64,000 nucleotides of DNA from Longimicrobiales bacterium (GTDB taxonomy: Bacteria; Gemmatimonadota; Gemmatimonadetes; Longimicrobiales; Gaopeijiaceae). This document shows positions 43,287-51,786 of this stretch, one piece after another. Every line of letters begins with the position of its first letter. The stretch's first letter is position 1. The notes under the pieces were generated by a model, which did not search any database, was not told the origin of the DNA, and saw nothing but the letters and a program-made list of their open reading frames with translations. The stretch spans positions 1-64,000 of the forward strand of contig JANQNV010000313.1 of assembly GCA_028279425.1 (NCBI GenBank), read 5' to 3'. A program made the position numbers and the translations under genes.

Positions 43287-44174
43287 ATGGACCTCGAGAT
43301 CCGCGGAGTTTCGAAGACGTACCGCAACGGAGTGCGGGCGCTGGACGGCGTATCGCTGACGATCCCGCCGGGGATGTACGGACTGCTGGGTCCGAACGGC
43401 GCCGGCAAGTCGACGCTGATGCGCACCATCGCGACGCTGCAGGACCCCGACGAAGGTTCGATCCGCCTGGGTGACATCGACGTGGTCGCCCAGAAGGAGC
43501 GCACGCGCGCACTGCTCGGCTACCTGCCGCAAGAGTTCGGACTCTACCCTCGCGTCACGGCCGAGGCGCTGCTCACCCACTTCGCGGTGCTCGAGGGCAT
43601 CTCCGAGCGCGGGGCCCGGAGGGACGCCGTCGAATCACTCCTGCGGCAAACGAACCTGTGGGACCAGCGCACGTCGAAACTCGGCACCTTCTCGGGCGGC
43701 ATGCGGCAGCGCTTCGGCATCGCGGTGGCGCTGCTCGGGGACCCCAAGCTGGTGATCGTCGACGAGCCCACGGCGGGGTTGGATCCGGTGGAGCGGGTCC
43801 GATTCCTGAACCTGTTGAGTGCGCTGGGACAACGGGCCGTGGTCTTGCTCTCCACGCACATCGTCGAAGACGTCTCCGACCTGTGCACCCGCATGGCCGT
43901 CATTCACGAGGGACGCATCATCCTCGAGGCCGACCCCCTCGCAGCGGTCGAGGGCGTGAAGGGGCGGATCTGGCAGCGCACGGTCACGCCCGACGAGCTT
44001 CAGCGCATCGAGGAGGACCTGCCGGTGATCTCCACGCGCCTGTTCGCCGGCAAGACCATCGCCCACGTCTTCGCGACCTCCGACCCCGGGCCCGAATTCG
44101 AAGCGGTACAACCCGACCTGAAGGACGTGTACTTCAGCGCGATGAAGGGGTTGCTGGGCGGTGGATCCCCCTAA
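43287..44174 (+). CDS. ABC transporter ATP-binding protein
   Basis: This 295-residue ATPase has Walker A GPNGAGKST (about 36-44), a Q-loop region YLPQEFGLYP, the signature FSGGMRQRFGIA, Walker B LVIVDEPTAGLDP and the H-loop LLSTHIVED. It partners the ABC-2/M1 fusion just upstream. ATG 43287 has GGAG 8 bases before it; a TTG four codons earlier is less likely. A C-terminal extension (from about 225) is typical of drug-exporter-type ATPases. Confidence 0.92.
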   Translation: MDLEIRGVSKTYRNGVRALDGVSLTIPPGMYGLLGPNGAGKSTLMRTIATLQDPDEGSIRLGDIDVVAQKERTRALLGYLPQEFGLYPRVTAEALLTHFAVLEGISERGARRDAVESLLRQTNLWDQRTSKLGTFSGGMRQRFGIAVALLGDPKLVIVDEPTAGLDPVERVRFLNLLSALGQRAVVLLSTHIVEDVSDLCTRMAVIHEGRIILEADPLAAVEGVKGRIWQRTVTPDELQRIEEDLPVISTRLFAGKTIAHVFATSDPGPEFEAVQPDLKDVYFSAMKGLLGGGSP

Positions 44175-44196
44175 CCCTCTCCCCGCGCCCTCGCCC

Positions 44197-46926
44197 CTAC
44201 ACGTCCGCCGAAAGCGCCTGCGACGGCTGGATCGCGAGGGCCCGCCGCACCGGCATGACGCACGCCGTCATGCAGATGAGGACCATGGTGGCGAGGTAGA
44301 CGACGACGAGCGCGGCGGCAGTACCCGGCACGGTCGATGCCCCCGCGGCCTCGGAGCGGCCAGCGAGTTCCGCGGTGATGAAAACCCCTGGAACAGCGCC
44401 GATGAGCACGCCAAGGCCCACGCGGCGTCCCATCCTCGACACAGTGCTGTACGCGATATCTCGGGACTCGGCACCGAGCGCCACTCGTACGCCGATCTCG
44501 CGCGTCCGCCTCGATACGGTGAACGACATGATGGCATAGATGCCGGCGAGCGCGAGAAGGAGCGTCAAACCGCCGACGACCGCCACGACACGCAACAAGA
44601 AGCCGAACGCCGCGAGGGTACCGGCCCCGGCTCGGTCGAGGGTCAGAGGCTGATCTACACGCAGCTCGGGAGAGACCTCCGAGGCCACCTCGCGAAGGCG
44701 CCCGAGGAACCGCTCCGGGCCATCGGGCACGTGCACCGCCACACGCAACTCCGAGGCACTACCTGGGACCCGCGCGCGATAGATTCCCGCCTTCGACAGC
44801 CCAGGCTCGACGGTCATCACGAGGTCACGCACGACCCCCACGATCTCCATCCACGGCCCGGGCTCGGCACTCATGCCCTGAGCCGAAGCGCGGGTCCGGT
44901 AGCGGATGCGCCTGCCGACGGCGTTCGCGCTGCCGAACCACTCGCGCGCGAACGACTCGTTGACCACGACGGCCCCGGACGCATCGACCCGATCGCGACC
45001 ATCGAGTGCCCGCCCCGAAACGATCTCCGCGCCGAATGCCTCGAAGAACCCCGGTTCTACGGTGGCGACCTGCGTCTCGGCCCCGTTGGGAACCACCTCG
45101 CCCCGCGCTCGAGACTCGAACTCGATCTCGCGGTGCGGGTGCTCGATCCCTGGCATCTGTCCCGCCGCTACACCCGCGACCCTTGGCTCGACCGAGAGTC
45201 GTCGGAGGAGTTCCTGGATTCGCTCCTCGAGAGCCTCCTCCCCATCCATGGCGACGCGTACGGACACGTACTCGTTCGCACTGAACCCACGCTCCACCCG
45301 CGCGGTTCGCCAGGTCTGAACGCCCAGGGCGATGCCGATGGGGGCCAACGTCGCGGTCAGTGCGACCTGCACGACGATGACCGTGCCCCACGTTCGATCG
45401 AGGGTTGCCGCTGCGCCGCGGCCCGAGACGCGGCTGAGCGAACCCGCGATCCCCTTCCCCGTGGCCTTCAGCCCGGGAAGGATCCCCGCGACGATCGCTC
45501 CCGCCAACGCGAGTGCGGCCGCATAGACAATCGTCCGAGGCGCCAGCCGCGCGTCGATCGGCGGCGCGGGAGTGAAGGCAGCGGCCGAGACCGTCGTCAG
45601 CGCATCCGTCATCCACGTAAGGCCCACGGACGCACCGACCCACCCGAAGACGAGGCCCACCGCCGCGAGTCCCAGAGCCTCGGCGAACAGCTGTCCCACG
45701 ATCCGGACGCGACTCGCCCCGAGGGCACTTCGAACGACGAGCTCGCTCTCCCGAGCGGCTGCACGGGCGAAGAGGAGGAGGGCGACGTTGGCGCAGAGCG
45801 TCGCCACCACCGCGCCGATGAAGAGGCTCATCACCGAGATGACCGTCATGATGCTCAATCCTCGATCGAACCCACCGAACGGATTCGAGAAGGTGGCAAC
45901 CCGCCGGGTCACCCCCACTTCGCTCCCGCCGTCGGCCGCGCGTATCGGGCTGAGACTCTCGAGTTCGACACCGGCCTCGGCGGGCTCGACCCCCTGGGCG
46001 AGGCGGCCGAAGATGTCGATCCGGGGCCCCTCTCCAGGCTCATGCGCCCCGGGGTCGAGCCGGAAGGGCACCCACAGGTCCTGGGGTCCGAGGTCGACGA
46101 TATCGTTCGACGGAAGACGAAGGACGTACCCAGCGGGCATCACGCCCACGATCGTCGCGGGTCGCCCCCCGATACGGACGAGGCGCCCCACCACATCGGG
46201 AGCGCCACCGAAACGAGACCTCCACAGATCGTGCGAGAGCACCGCAACGGGTTCGGCGTTGGGGGTTTCGTCCGACTCCACGAGGGGCCGACCGAGCACT
46301 GGTACGGCCGGCGCGAGTTGGAAGGCGACGGCGCTGATCTGCACCGACGCGACCGGCTCGGGGCGGCCGTCGCCCGCGTCGAGGTTCGCCACCGCGCGAT
46401 GTCGGCCCCCGATCTGCTCGATCGAGCTCATTCGCTCGCGCAGCATCCCCAGATCGTGGACCACGCGACGGGTCAGCCCGCCAGCCCGTGAGTCGACCGT
46501 CAGGATCCCTACGATGCGTTCGGGCTCTTCGTACGGATGATTCGGAAAAACGATCTCGGTCGTGAACTGGAAGAGTGAGGCACCGATTGCGACACTCACG
46601 GCGATCGCCAGTCCCCCTACCAGGGTGACCCCGGGATACCGAACCAGCATTCGTAGCCCGAGCCGGAAGTCGAGCCACGATATCGGTGCCCGGACGGCCC
46701 GACTCCCCCGCACCAGAGGAGCGGACTCACTTGGGCGACGGAGCCTCAGCCGCCAGAGCGCGAATGCCATATCCAGCGCGTCGAGCGTGGACACCACGTG
46801 GGCTACGACCCGGCCGCTGCGCGCAAGCCGTCTGCGATGGGCTTCTTCGAGGTCGCCGACCACCTCGTCGCGCTGCTCCGGCCTCGCGGCCCTGGCAAGA
46901 ATGGCCCGAGCCCATCGGAGCATCAT
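44197..46926 (-). CDS. ADOP-family duplicated ABC permease (cassette 3)
   Basis: This 909-residue permease has a prefix with DEVVGDLEEAHRRRLARSG (about 20-38), then the MacB/FtsX halves: SWLDFRLGLRMLVRYPGVTL at the first helix, LSHDLWRSRFGGAPDVVG and TIVGVMPAGYVLRLP in the first periplasmic domain, VSRRTREIGVRVALGAESRD before the last helices, and RRALAIQPSQALSADV at the end. ATG 46926 overlaps the padR stop as ATGA. It converges with the ABC ATPase gene, only 22 bp away. Confidence 0.88.
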   Translation of the reverse strand: MMLRWARAILARAARPEQRDEVVGDLEEAHRRRLARSGRVVAHVVSTLDALDMAFALWRLRLRRPSESAPLVRGSRAVRAPISWLDFRLGLRMLVRYPGVTLVGGLAIAVSVAIGASLFQFTTEIVFPNHPYEEPERIVGILTVDSRAGGLTRRVVHDLGMLRERMSSIEQIGGRHRAVANLDAGDGRPEPVASVQISAVAFQLAPAVPVLGRPLVESDETPNAEPVAVLSHDLWRSRFGGAPDVVGRLVRIGGRPATIVGVMPAGYVLRLPSNDIVDLGPQDLWVPFRLDPGAHEPGEGPRIDIFGRLAQGVEPAEAGVELESLSPIRAADGGSEVGVTRRVATFSNPFGGFDRGLSIMTVISVMSLFIGAVVATLCANVALLLFARAAARESELVVRSALGASRVRIVGQLFAEALGLAAVGLVFGWVGASVGLTWMTDALTTVSAAAFTPAPPIDARLAPRTIVYAAALALAGAIVAGILPGLKATGKGIAGSLSRVSGRGAAATLDRTWGTVIVVQVALTATLAPIGIALGVQTWRTARVERGFSANEYVSVRVAMDGEEALEERIQELLRRLSVEPRVAGVAAGQMPGIEHPHREIEFESRARGEVVPNGAETQVATVEPGFFEAFGAEIVSGRALDGRDRVDASGAVVVNESFAREWFGSANAVGRRIRYRTRASAQGMSAEPGPWMEIVGVVRDLVMTVEPGLSKAGIYRARVPGSASELRVAVHVPDGPERFLGRLREVASEVSPELRVDQPLTLDRAGAGTLAAFGFLLRVVAVVGGLTLLLALAGIYAIMSFTVSRRTREIGVRVALGAESRDIAYSTVSRMGRRVGLGVLIGAVPGVFITAELAGRSEAAGASTVPGTAAALVVVYLATMVLICMTACVMPVRRALAIQPSQALSADV

Positions 46927-47252
46927 CCGGAGTCCTCCAACGAGAGCTCGCCGACCATCTTGCTGATCGCGCGGGCCGCCTCACGCGCTGCGCTCAATCC
47001 GGGGGCCGTGACGGAGATCAGGCGAGGCGGGCGACCCCCTCGATCGGGGTGGGGCTCGCCCCGTCGGGTCTCGATGAGCCCTCGCGTCTCAATTCGCTGA
47101 AGCGTCGTGAATACGGTGCTTCGCCGTACCGGGCGCCCCGTTCGGCTGCGGATGTCGTCGGCTATGGTGACCGTGTAGGCCTTGTCCGGCCCCAGGCGTA
47201 CCGCGGCCAGCAAGACCAGCAGCTCGAACTCGGTGACCGATTCGTTCCCCAC
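46923..47252 (-). CDS. PadR-family regulator (cassette 3)
   Basis: This protein of 109 residues has EFELLVLLAAVRLGPDKAYTVTIADDIRSRTGR, STVFTTLQRIETRGLI and the wing DRGGRPPRLISVTAPG, close to the PadR of cassette 1. The start is GTG 47252 with GGAGG 5 bases upstream. It is coupled to the ADOP gene and probably autoregulated through the inverted repeat at 47268-47292. Confidence 0.87.
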   Translation of the reverse strand: MGNESVTEFELLVLLAAVRLGPDKAYTVTIADDIRSRTGRPVRRSTVFTTLQRIETRGLIETRRGEPHPDRGGRPPRLISVTAPGLSAAREAARAISKMVGELSLEDSG

Positions 47253-47267
47253 ACGCGCCTCCCCGAT

Positions 47268-47292
47268 GGTTTAGTTCCTAGATAACTAAACC
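47268..47292. promoter_or_regulatory. Probable PadR operator, cassette 3
   Basis: Perfect 9-bp arms GGTTTAGTT and AACTAAACC flank CCTAGAT, 15 bp upstream of the padR GTG. It is the longest perfect arm pair among the four cassettes. Confidence 0.65.
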
Positions 47293-47418
47293 CGCTGGGC
47301 GAGAGCAAGGGCGCCCCCACGTGCTCACTCAGCACGGACGCAGTACCGCTGTGCCTCTGGGCGCCGCGGCAACGAGGACCTGATCGACGAGCTCGAGACA
47401 CTCCGAGATCTCCGGATG

Positions 47419-47448
47419 TGGCCCATCACCAGACCCTCTCTGTAGACT
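47419..47448 (+). promoter_or_regulatory. Weak copy of the recurrent promoter-like element (plus strand)
   Basis: TGGCCC (47419-47424), 18-bp spacer, TAGACT (47443-47448), upstream of the plus-strand propeller. The inner CTGCG is absent, so it may be an ordinary promoter. Confidence 0.3.
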
Positions 47449-47552
47449 TGGTTCCCAGCACCGTGCGGTTGGAATGCCTCGTCGAGTCTATTGCCGTGAA
47501 CGCCTACTTCTTCCCAACGGGACCGCACTGCTTCCGTCGGGGAGCGGTGAAG

Positions 47553-48863
47553 ATGACGGTCCAGGCCCTGTTCGTCGGACTAGGCAGTGCCGTGGAGCGA
47601 ATAGCTGGAAGACGCCGCGGTGCACCAGTGTGCATGTCCGTGGCGATCGTCTTCCTTTGGGCGGGATGCGGGGGCGGGGCGAACGGCGGGAAGCCCTTCG
47701 TGCAGTTCGACAGCGCTGGAGTCACCGTAACCGAGTCTGCTCGACCCTTGTGGCGGAATGGTGAAGCCTGGACCCTGTCGCCGGAGCCCGACGTGTCGAT
47801 TGGTTTGCGTGAGGGCGATGAACGGTATGCCCTCACGGATGTCCGCGGAGTGCGCCGACTTCATGACGGGAAGATCGCGGTCCTGGACGGGTCGAACCGG
47901 GTCCGGATCTATGGCGCCGACGGCGTACACCTCGCTGACCTCGGGGGTGAGGGAGACGGACCGTCGGAGTTTCGGACTGCACAGTATCTCGGTGCGCGCG
48001 AAGACAGCCTTTTCGTCTTCGAGGCCATCGGTGGGAATCGAAAGTGGTTCTCTATGGAGGGGGAGCTTCTCGGGGCGACCGGCAACTTCTCCACGGACGA
48101 CCGGGCCAATGGCACACTCCTCCTGATCGGCGAACTCGGGGGCGACACCGCGGTCGGCGTCCGGGACGGGCCGGCAGGACGTCGATCCTACGAGGTCGGT
48201 CTCCATCGACAGGCCTGGTCCATCTGGAGGTTCGGCCTCGGCGACCACGCCACGGATTCCGTGACGGAGGTGCCCGGAGCCGAAGAGATGATTCTCGAAA
48301 CCGGGCCGCGCGGGACTCATCATCAGAACTACGTCTTCGGGAAGTACACGGTGCTGGCCGTGTCGGAGCAGTTCATCTACGTGGGGTTCAACGACCGCTT
48401 CGCGATCCGCGCGTATGATCGGGAGGGCCTCCTTCGTGCCATCGTACGGCGAGCCGATGAACCTCGGGGGGCGAACCGATCCGACTTCCGGAACTGGATC
48501 GACCAATGGGCCGACATCGCCAACGTCGCGGAGGACGAGCGGGCTGAGCTCGAGCACGGGTTGGCCCAATTGCACTTCGCGGAATCGATGCCGGCCTTCC
48601 GTTCGATCGCCGCCGATACCGACGGCAACCTGTGGGTCGAGGAATGGGAGGATGTCGGGCTGAAGCAGGGTAGCTTCTCGGTCTTCAGGCCGGACGGCGC
48701 GTGGCTCGGAACCGTTGCTGTCCCGGATGGCCTCTCAGACGACCGCGTGGCCTTCAACGAACAAGTCATCGAGATCGGGTCCGACTACTTCCTCGGCGTA
48801 TGGTCGGACGAGTACGATGTCGATCAGGTGCGCCTGTACCGCATCGAAAAACCGGGCCAGTAG
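47553..48863 (+). CDS. 6-bladed beta-propeller lipoprotein (plus strand)
   Basis: This 436-residue protein is the only propeller on the plus strand. ATG 47553 has GGAG 8 bases upstream; an ATG at 47634 would begin right at the hydrophobic part but has no SD. The signal region is long, with RRR before VAIVFLWAGC (lipobox LWAGC). Motifs: FDSAGVTVTESARP, GGEGDGPSEFRTA for GPGEF and the closing strand SDEYDVDQVRLYRI. It is convergent with the propeller at 48954, with a hairpin between them. Confidence 0.83.
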   Translation: MTVQALFVGLGSAVERIAGRRRGAPVCMSVAIVFLWAGCGGGANGGKPFVQFDSAGVTVTESARPLWRNGEAWTLSPEPDVSIGLREGDERYALTDVRGVRRLHDGKIAVLDGSNRVRIYGADGVHLADLGGEGDGPSEFRTAQYLGAREDSLFVFEAIGGNRKWFSMEGELLGATGNFSTDDRANGTLLLIGELGGDTAVGVRDGPAGRRSYEVGLHRQAWSIWRFGLGDHATDSVTEVPGAEEMILETGPRGTHHQNYVFGKYTVLAVSEQFIYVGFNDRFAIRAYDREGLLRAIVRRADEPRGANRSDFRNWIDQWADIANVAEDERAELEHGLAQLHFAESMPAFRSIAADTDGNLWVEEWEDVGLKQGSFSVFRPDGAWLGTVAVPDGLSDDRVAFNEQVIEIGSDYFLGVWSDEYDVDQVRLYRIEKPGQ

Positions 48864-48936
48864 CCGCAACGCCCCACAACGCCAGGCTTCCGGCTTCGAG
48901 CCTCGGGCGCTCCGTCGTCAACGGCTCCGGAGCGAT

Positions 48937-48975
48937 CAGGCGGCTCTGGTCTTTCAGCCCGGCTGGAGCCGCCTG
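48937..48975. terminator. Hairpin between convergent propeller genes
   Basis: Perfect 10-bp arms CAGGCGGCTC and GAGCCGCCTG enclose a 19-base loop. The hairpin lies over the 3' end of the minus-strand gene (stop at 48954) and 74 bp past the plus-strand stop. There is no U-run, so it is a weak or Rho-linked terminator candidate for both genes. Confidence 0.35.
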
Positions 48976-50147
48976 ACGGCCCGCAGTACGACCCGCTCCA
49001 CGCCCAGATCATCCCTCTCCACGCCGAGCAACACGTCGTCGAACGCGTCGTGCAGAAAGAACCGAAGCGGCAATTCGGCCCGGGCGAGCGGTCTCCCTCT
49101 CGCATCGAACACATGCCAGGTCTCTTCGGACAGAGAGCGACGAACCCAAACGCGACCGCTCCTGTCTCCTACGAGCGCCACGAAGGCCGGCATTACCTCC
49201 GCCTTGGGCATCCGCTCGAACAGGGCCGCGACCCCGGCCCGGACCCCGTCGATGGGCGGGAGTCCATCCAGGCGCCGCGCAAGCTCGTTCTCGAGGTCTT
49301 CTTGCCCGACCGGATCACCCGGCATCTCCATCCGGACGATGTGCTGATGGGCGCCGTCGGTACCGATGTATCGGATCTCGTAGTCCTCATTGTCGCCCAC
49401 GATCACGGAGCTCCCCGCAACCGCGAGCAACGTCTCCGGACCGAACGGTACGATCCCCTGCATCCATCGGCCCTCCCCCGCGGGCTCGAGAAACAGGGCG
49501 CGGCCGGGAACCGTGAGAAGGCTATCGAGCTGCGACCCCTCCTCGGACATCACGCCGACGCTCACGGGATCACGCTGGACACCCGCCTGGGCAGCGTCAC
49601 CAGCGAAGAAAGGGCGTTGCGACACGGTCAAGCGACCGTCCGGCAGGAGCCCCACGGCGGTCACGAATCCCGCTTGGGACGACAACGAGAAGTCCGACAA
49701 CCGTGCACCATCACGGAAAGCAGTCAACCGACTCAGGCCAGAATCCCACGCCACCACGGCTCCGTCCGGCCGCGAGCCGATCCACGACAGGTTGGTGAAC
49801 TCACCCGGACCTTCACCCGGCCGTCCGGCCGTCGTGAGATGCTCTCCGGAACGAGTGAACCACCGCAACTCGCCCGAGCCCGCATCGGCGACGACGAGTT
49901 GATCATCCATGTGAAGAACAGCTCTTGCCCCGTTGAAGATCTCGGGGCCACCCCCGTCGACGGAGCCGATGCCGGCGAGCACCGAGTCCGCGCGCCAGGA
50001 CTCGACGCGAGAGACTGCGGACCCCGGGACGTCGACGATCGAGATACCCGAACTATCCCGCACCTGGATGCCGGAGGACGGTGCCTCGGCGACGCACCCG
50101 GCCAAGCCAAGCGCCGCGATGGCGATGGTGAGATGTCTAGGGTTCAC
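48954..50147 (-). CDS. 6-bladed beta-propeller lipoprotein
   Basis: This 397-residue lipoprotein starts at GTG 50147; lipobox LAGC (C18). Motifs: VRDSSGISIVDVPGS, GRPGEGPGEFTNLSW and the closing strand ERDDLGVERVVLRAV. The promoter element at 50197-50226 lies 50 bp upstream. No other gene is obviously in its transcript. Confidence 0.86.
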   Translation of the reverse strand: MNPRHLTIAIAALGLAGCVAEAPSSGIQVRDSSGISIVDVPGSAVSRVESWRADSVLAGIGSVDGGGPEIFNGARAVLHMDDQLVVADAGSGELRWFTRSGEHLTTAGRPGEGPGEFTNLSWIGSRPDGAVVAWDSGLSRLTAFRDGARLSDFSLSSQAGFVTAVGLLPDGRLTVSQRPFFAGDAAQAGVQRDPVSVGVMSEEGSQLDSLLTVPGRALFLEPAGEGRWMQGIVPFGPETLLAVAGSSVIVGDNEDYEIRYIGTDGAHQHIVRMEMPGDPVGQEDLENELARRLDGLPPIDGVRAGVAALFERMPKAEVMPAFVALVGDRSGRVWVRRSLSEETWHVFDARGRPLARAELPLRFFLHDAFDDVLLGVERDDLGVERVVLRAVRRLQPG

Positions 50148-50463
50148 GGCATGCAGAACCTTCGCGAAAGGGCCTTCGCACTTCGCCTACGACTCCAGAG
50201 TAGACCGCCTCGCAGCGTTCCCGCTAGAGATTCGCGCGGGGGCAGACTACGCGCCAGAAGGACGGCGATTCCCGACGTCGAGCGCTCGGCGAGGACACCC
50301 GCTTCCGAGATCGAGCTGCACCCTTAGCTCGTGGGGCATGAGCACGTCCGCAATCCGGTCTCCCGCTTGCGACAGCAACATGCCAACGGCGCCCGGGGCT
50401 GTTGCGGCCCCCGCGGCACCACAACCTGCCTTGGCCGAGGCCAGCGCGTCGGGCAGGAACGGT
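50148..50463. other. Gap of about 315 bp with promoter element only
   Basis: Holds promoter copy 7 near its left end. The rest has no convincing gene. A minus-strand frame (reading LLSQAGDRIADVLMPHELRV) has protein-like character but no start signal and overlaps the toxin gene; it may be a remnant. Confidence 0.3.
50197..50226 (-). promoter_or_regulatory. Recurrent promoter-like element, copy 7
   Basis: TAGCGG (50226-50221; one change from TGGCGG), 18-bp spacer with CTGCG, TACTCT (50202-50197), for the propeller starting at 50147. Confidence 0.6.
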
Positions 50464-50907
50464 CTAGCCTCCGGTAGAGGCCCGCCAAGCGGTCTCGGAC
50501 AGCCACATCTGTACGCGTCCCGGCCTACGGCCCACGTCCGCAATTGGCGTTGGGCGATAGATCTTGGCAATGAAGGGAGGCTGGTGCTCCTGAAGGAACT
50601 GGATCACGCGAGGAAACGTGGTGATCAGGTTGCTCGCCAGTTCGCTGTGGGGAGCGTGCCCGATGAGGAAGAAGAGCGGGATACCGGCGCGCATGGCTGC
50701 GTCCCGTTCCTGCGATCGGTAGCGGATGTCGCGGTTGTGGCTAAAGGCGATCCAGCCACGTCGCCCGACCTCGGCCAGCCATTGGGGGTCCGTGGTCAGT
50801 GGACCGAAGTGATCATCATGCCGCTCTACGGTGAACCCGGCATCGCGAAGGGCATCGGGCACGCGGCGCCCAAGGTCACGGTCCGTGAAGAAGGTGGGAG
50901 TGTCCAC
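50464..50907 (-). CDS. PIN-like toxin, VapC45 type
   Basis: This protein of 147 residues has a PIN-like layout of the VapC45 (PIN_10) class: FFTDRDLGRRVPDALRDAGFTVERHDDHFG, DPQWLAEVGRRGWIAFSHNRDIRYRSQERDAAMRAGIPLFFLIG. Acidic residues of the nuclease site are probably D9 and D11 near the N-terminus, with D62 in the NRDIR segment; the arrangement fits an RNase toxin. Start GTG 50907, 8 bp after the antitoxin stop. Partner: the DUF433 protein upstream. Confidence 0.72.
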   Translation of the reverse strand: MDTPTFFTDRDLGRRVPDALRDAGFTVERHDDHFGPLTTDPQWLAEVGRRGWIAFSHNRDIRYRSQERDAAMRAGIPLFFLIGHAPHSELASNLITTFPRVIQFLQEHQPPFIAKIYRPTPIADVGRRPGRVQMWLSETAWRASTGG

Positions 50908-50915
50908 CAGGACCG

Positions 50916-51644
50916 CTAGGCGGCGGCCTCGTAGAGTATAGCCTCTTCGATCTCGACCTCGGACAGACCGAAGTCCGACATGACTTCTTCCACGGGTTCC
51001 CCCACATCGAGGCGCTCAGCTACGACTCGCGTCGAGATGCCCCGACTCCGGATCACAGCTCGACCAAAAGAGATGAAGGGCGAGAGCGAGATAAGCTTCT
51101 CCTGGTCGGATTCAGGGAGGCGTCCGAACGGGGTGAACTCGACGGCTCGGTCGTCGGCATCGAACTCGATGCGCTTGAGGAACTGCCTCATCACTTCCCG
51201 GAGCGCGTACTGCTTCGAGGCCGACAGCTCCAGCAGCCCAGTGTAGTGGTCCACAAAGAGCAGGCCTGCTCCCGTCCGAAGGTGGGGACTGACAAGGAGT
51301 CGTTCGATTCCGAACTCCGCTTCCGCGAACTGGATGGCCTCGCGGATGTAGTCCAAGCGCACCTCATGGACGGTCCTGAGGGCCCTGAGGACGTGAGCTT
51401 CAATGACGTTGGTGAAGGAGAGCCGAGCATCGTCGCGGCTCGGCCGGGAAATCACCGGCGCAAAAAACCCGCGGTCGTCCTTGCGTCGATACCGTTGCCC
51501 GACGGTCCAAGCCCGAAGCGTACTCACAGGTATCCCGGTCGCCCGGGCGGCTTCCGGGTAGGTATACCAAGGCTGATCTCGCGGATCATGGTCTCCGTAG
51601 AGGCCGAGGTGATCCGCCGCATCGATGCGTCCAGCGATAACCAG
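50916..51644 (-). CDS. VapB45-like (DUF433) antitoxin, probable CTG start
   Basis: Calling GTG 51527 gives 203 residues and cuts off the DNA-binding end. In frame upstream lies a MerR-like helix-turn-helix, YTYPEAARATGIPVSTLRAW. The only start-like codon is CTG 51644, with AAGGAG 7 bases before it; no ATG, GTG or TTG occurs between it and the stop at about 51684. With this start the protein is 242 residues, close to VapB45 of Mycobacterium (about 239). The C-terminus holds the DUF433 domain (FISFGRAVIRSRGISTRVVAERLDVGEPVEEVMSDFGLSEVEIEEAILY in pieces). It is read before the VapC45-like toxin, 8 bp apart, and should bind and neutralise it. Confidence 0.75.
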   Translation of the reverse strand: MVIAGRIDAADHLGLYGDHDPRDQPWYTYPEAARATGIPVSTLRAWTVGQRYRRKDDRGFFAPVISRPSRDDARLSFTNVIEAHVLRALRTVHEVRLDYIREAIQFAEAEFGIERLLVSPHLRTGAGLLFVDHYTGLLELSASKQYALREVMRQFLKRIEFDADDRAVEFTPFGRLPESDQEKLISLSPFISFGRAVIRSRGISTRVVAERLDVGEPVEEVMSDFGLSEVEIEEAILYEAAA

Positions 51645-51786
51645 GGCAGCACTCCTTCGGCGAGGGGACTCCCAATTATGTCAACCATCGGCGCCTACCG
51701 CGACCCCGATCCACCGCTCAGCCGATTGCGCATCGACACGAGGGAACTCCCTCCTCTCCCTGCTCGGACTTCTCCGGCCCCCTGCC

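Noticed and set aside
44161-46491. A 776-codon plus-strand ORF
   Set aside because: It is antisense to the ADOP permease of cassette 3, has arginine- and histidine-rich low-complexity sequence and no domain. It is a shadow of high-GC coding.
50247-50570. A 107-codon minus-strand ORF
   Set aside because: Its first part overlaps the VapC45-like toxin in another frame and it has no start signal in the free part.
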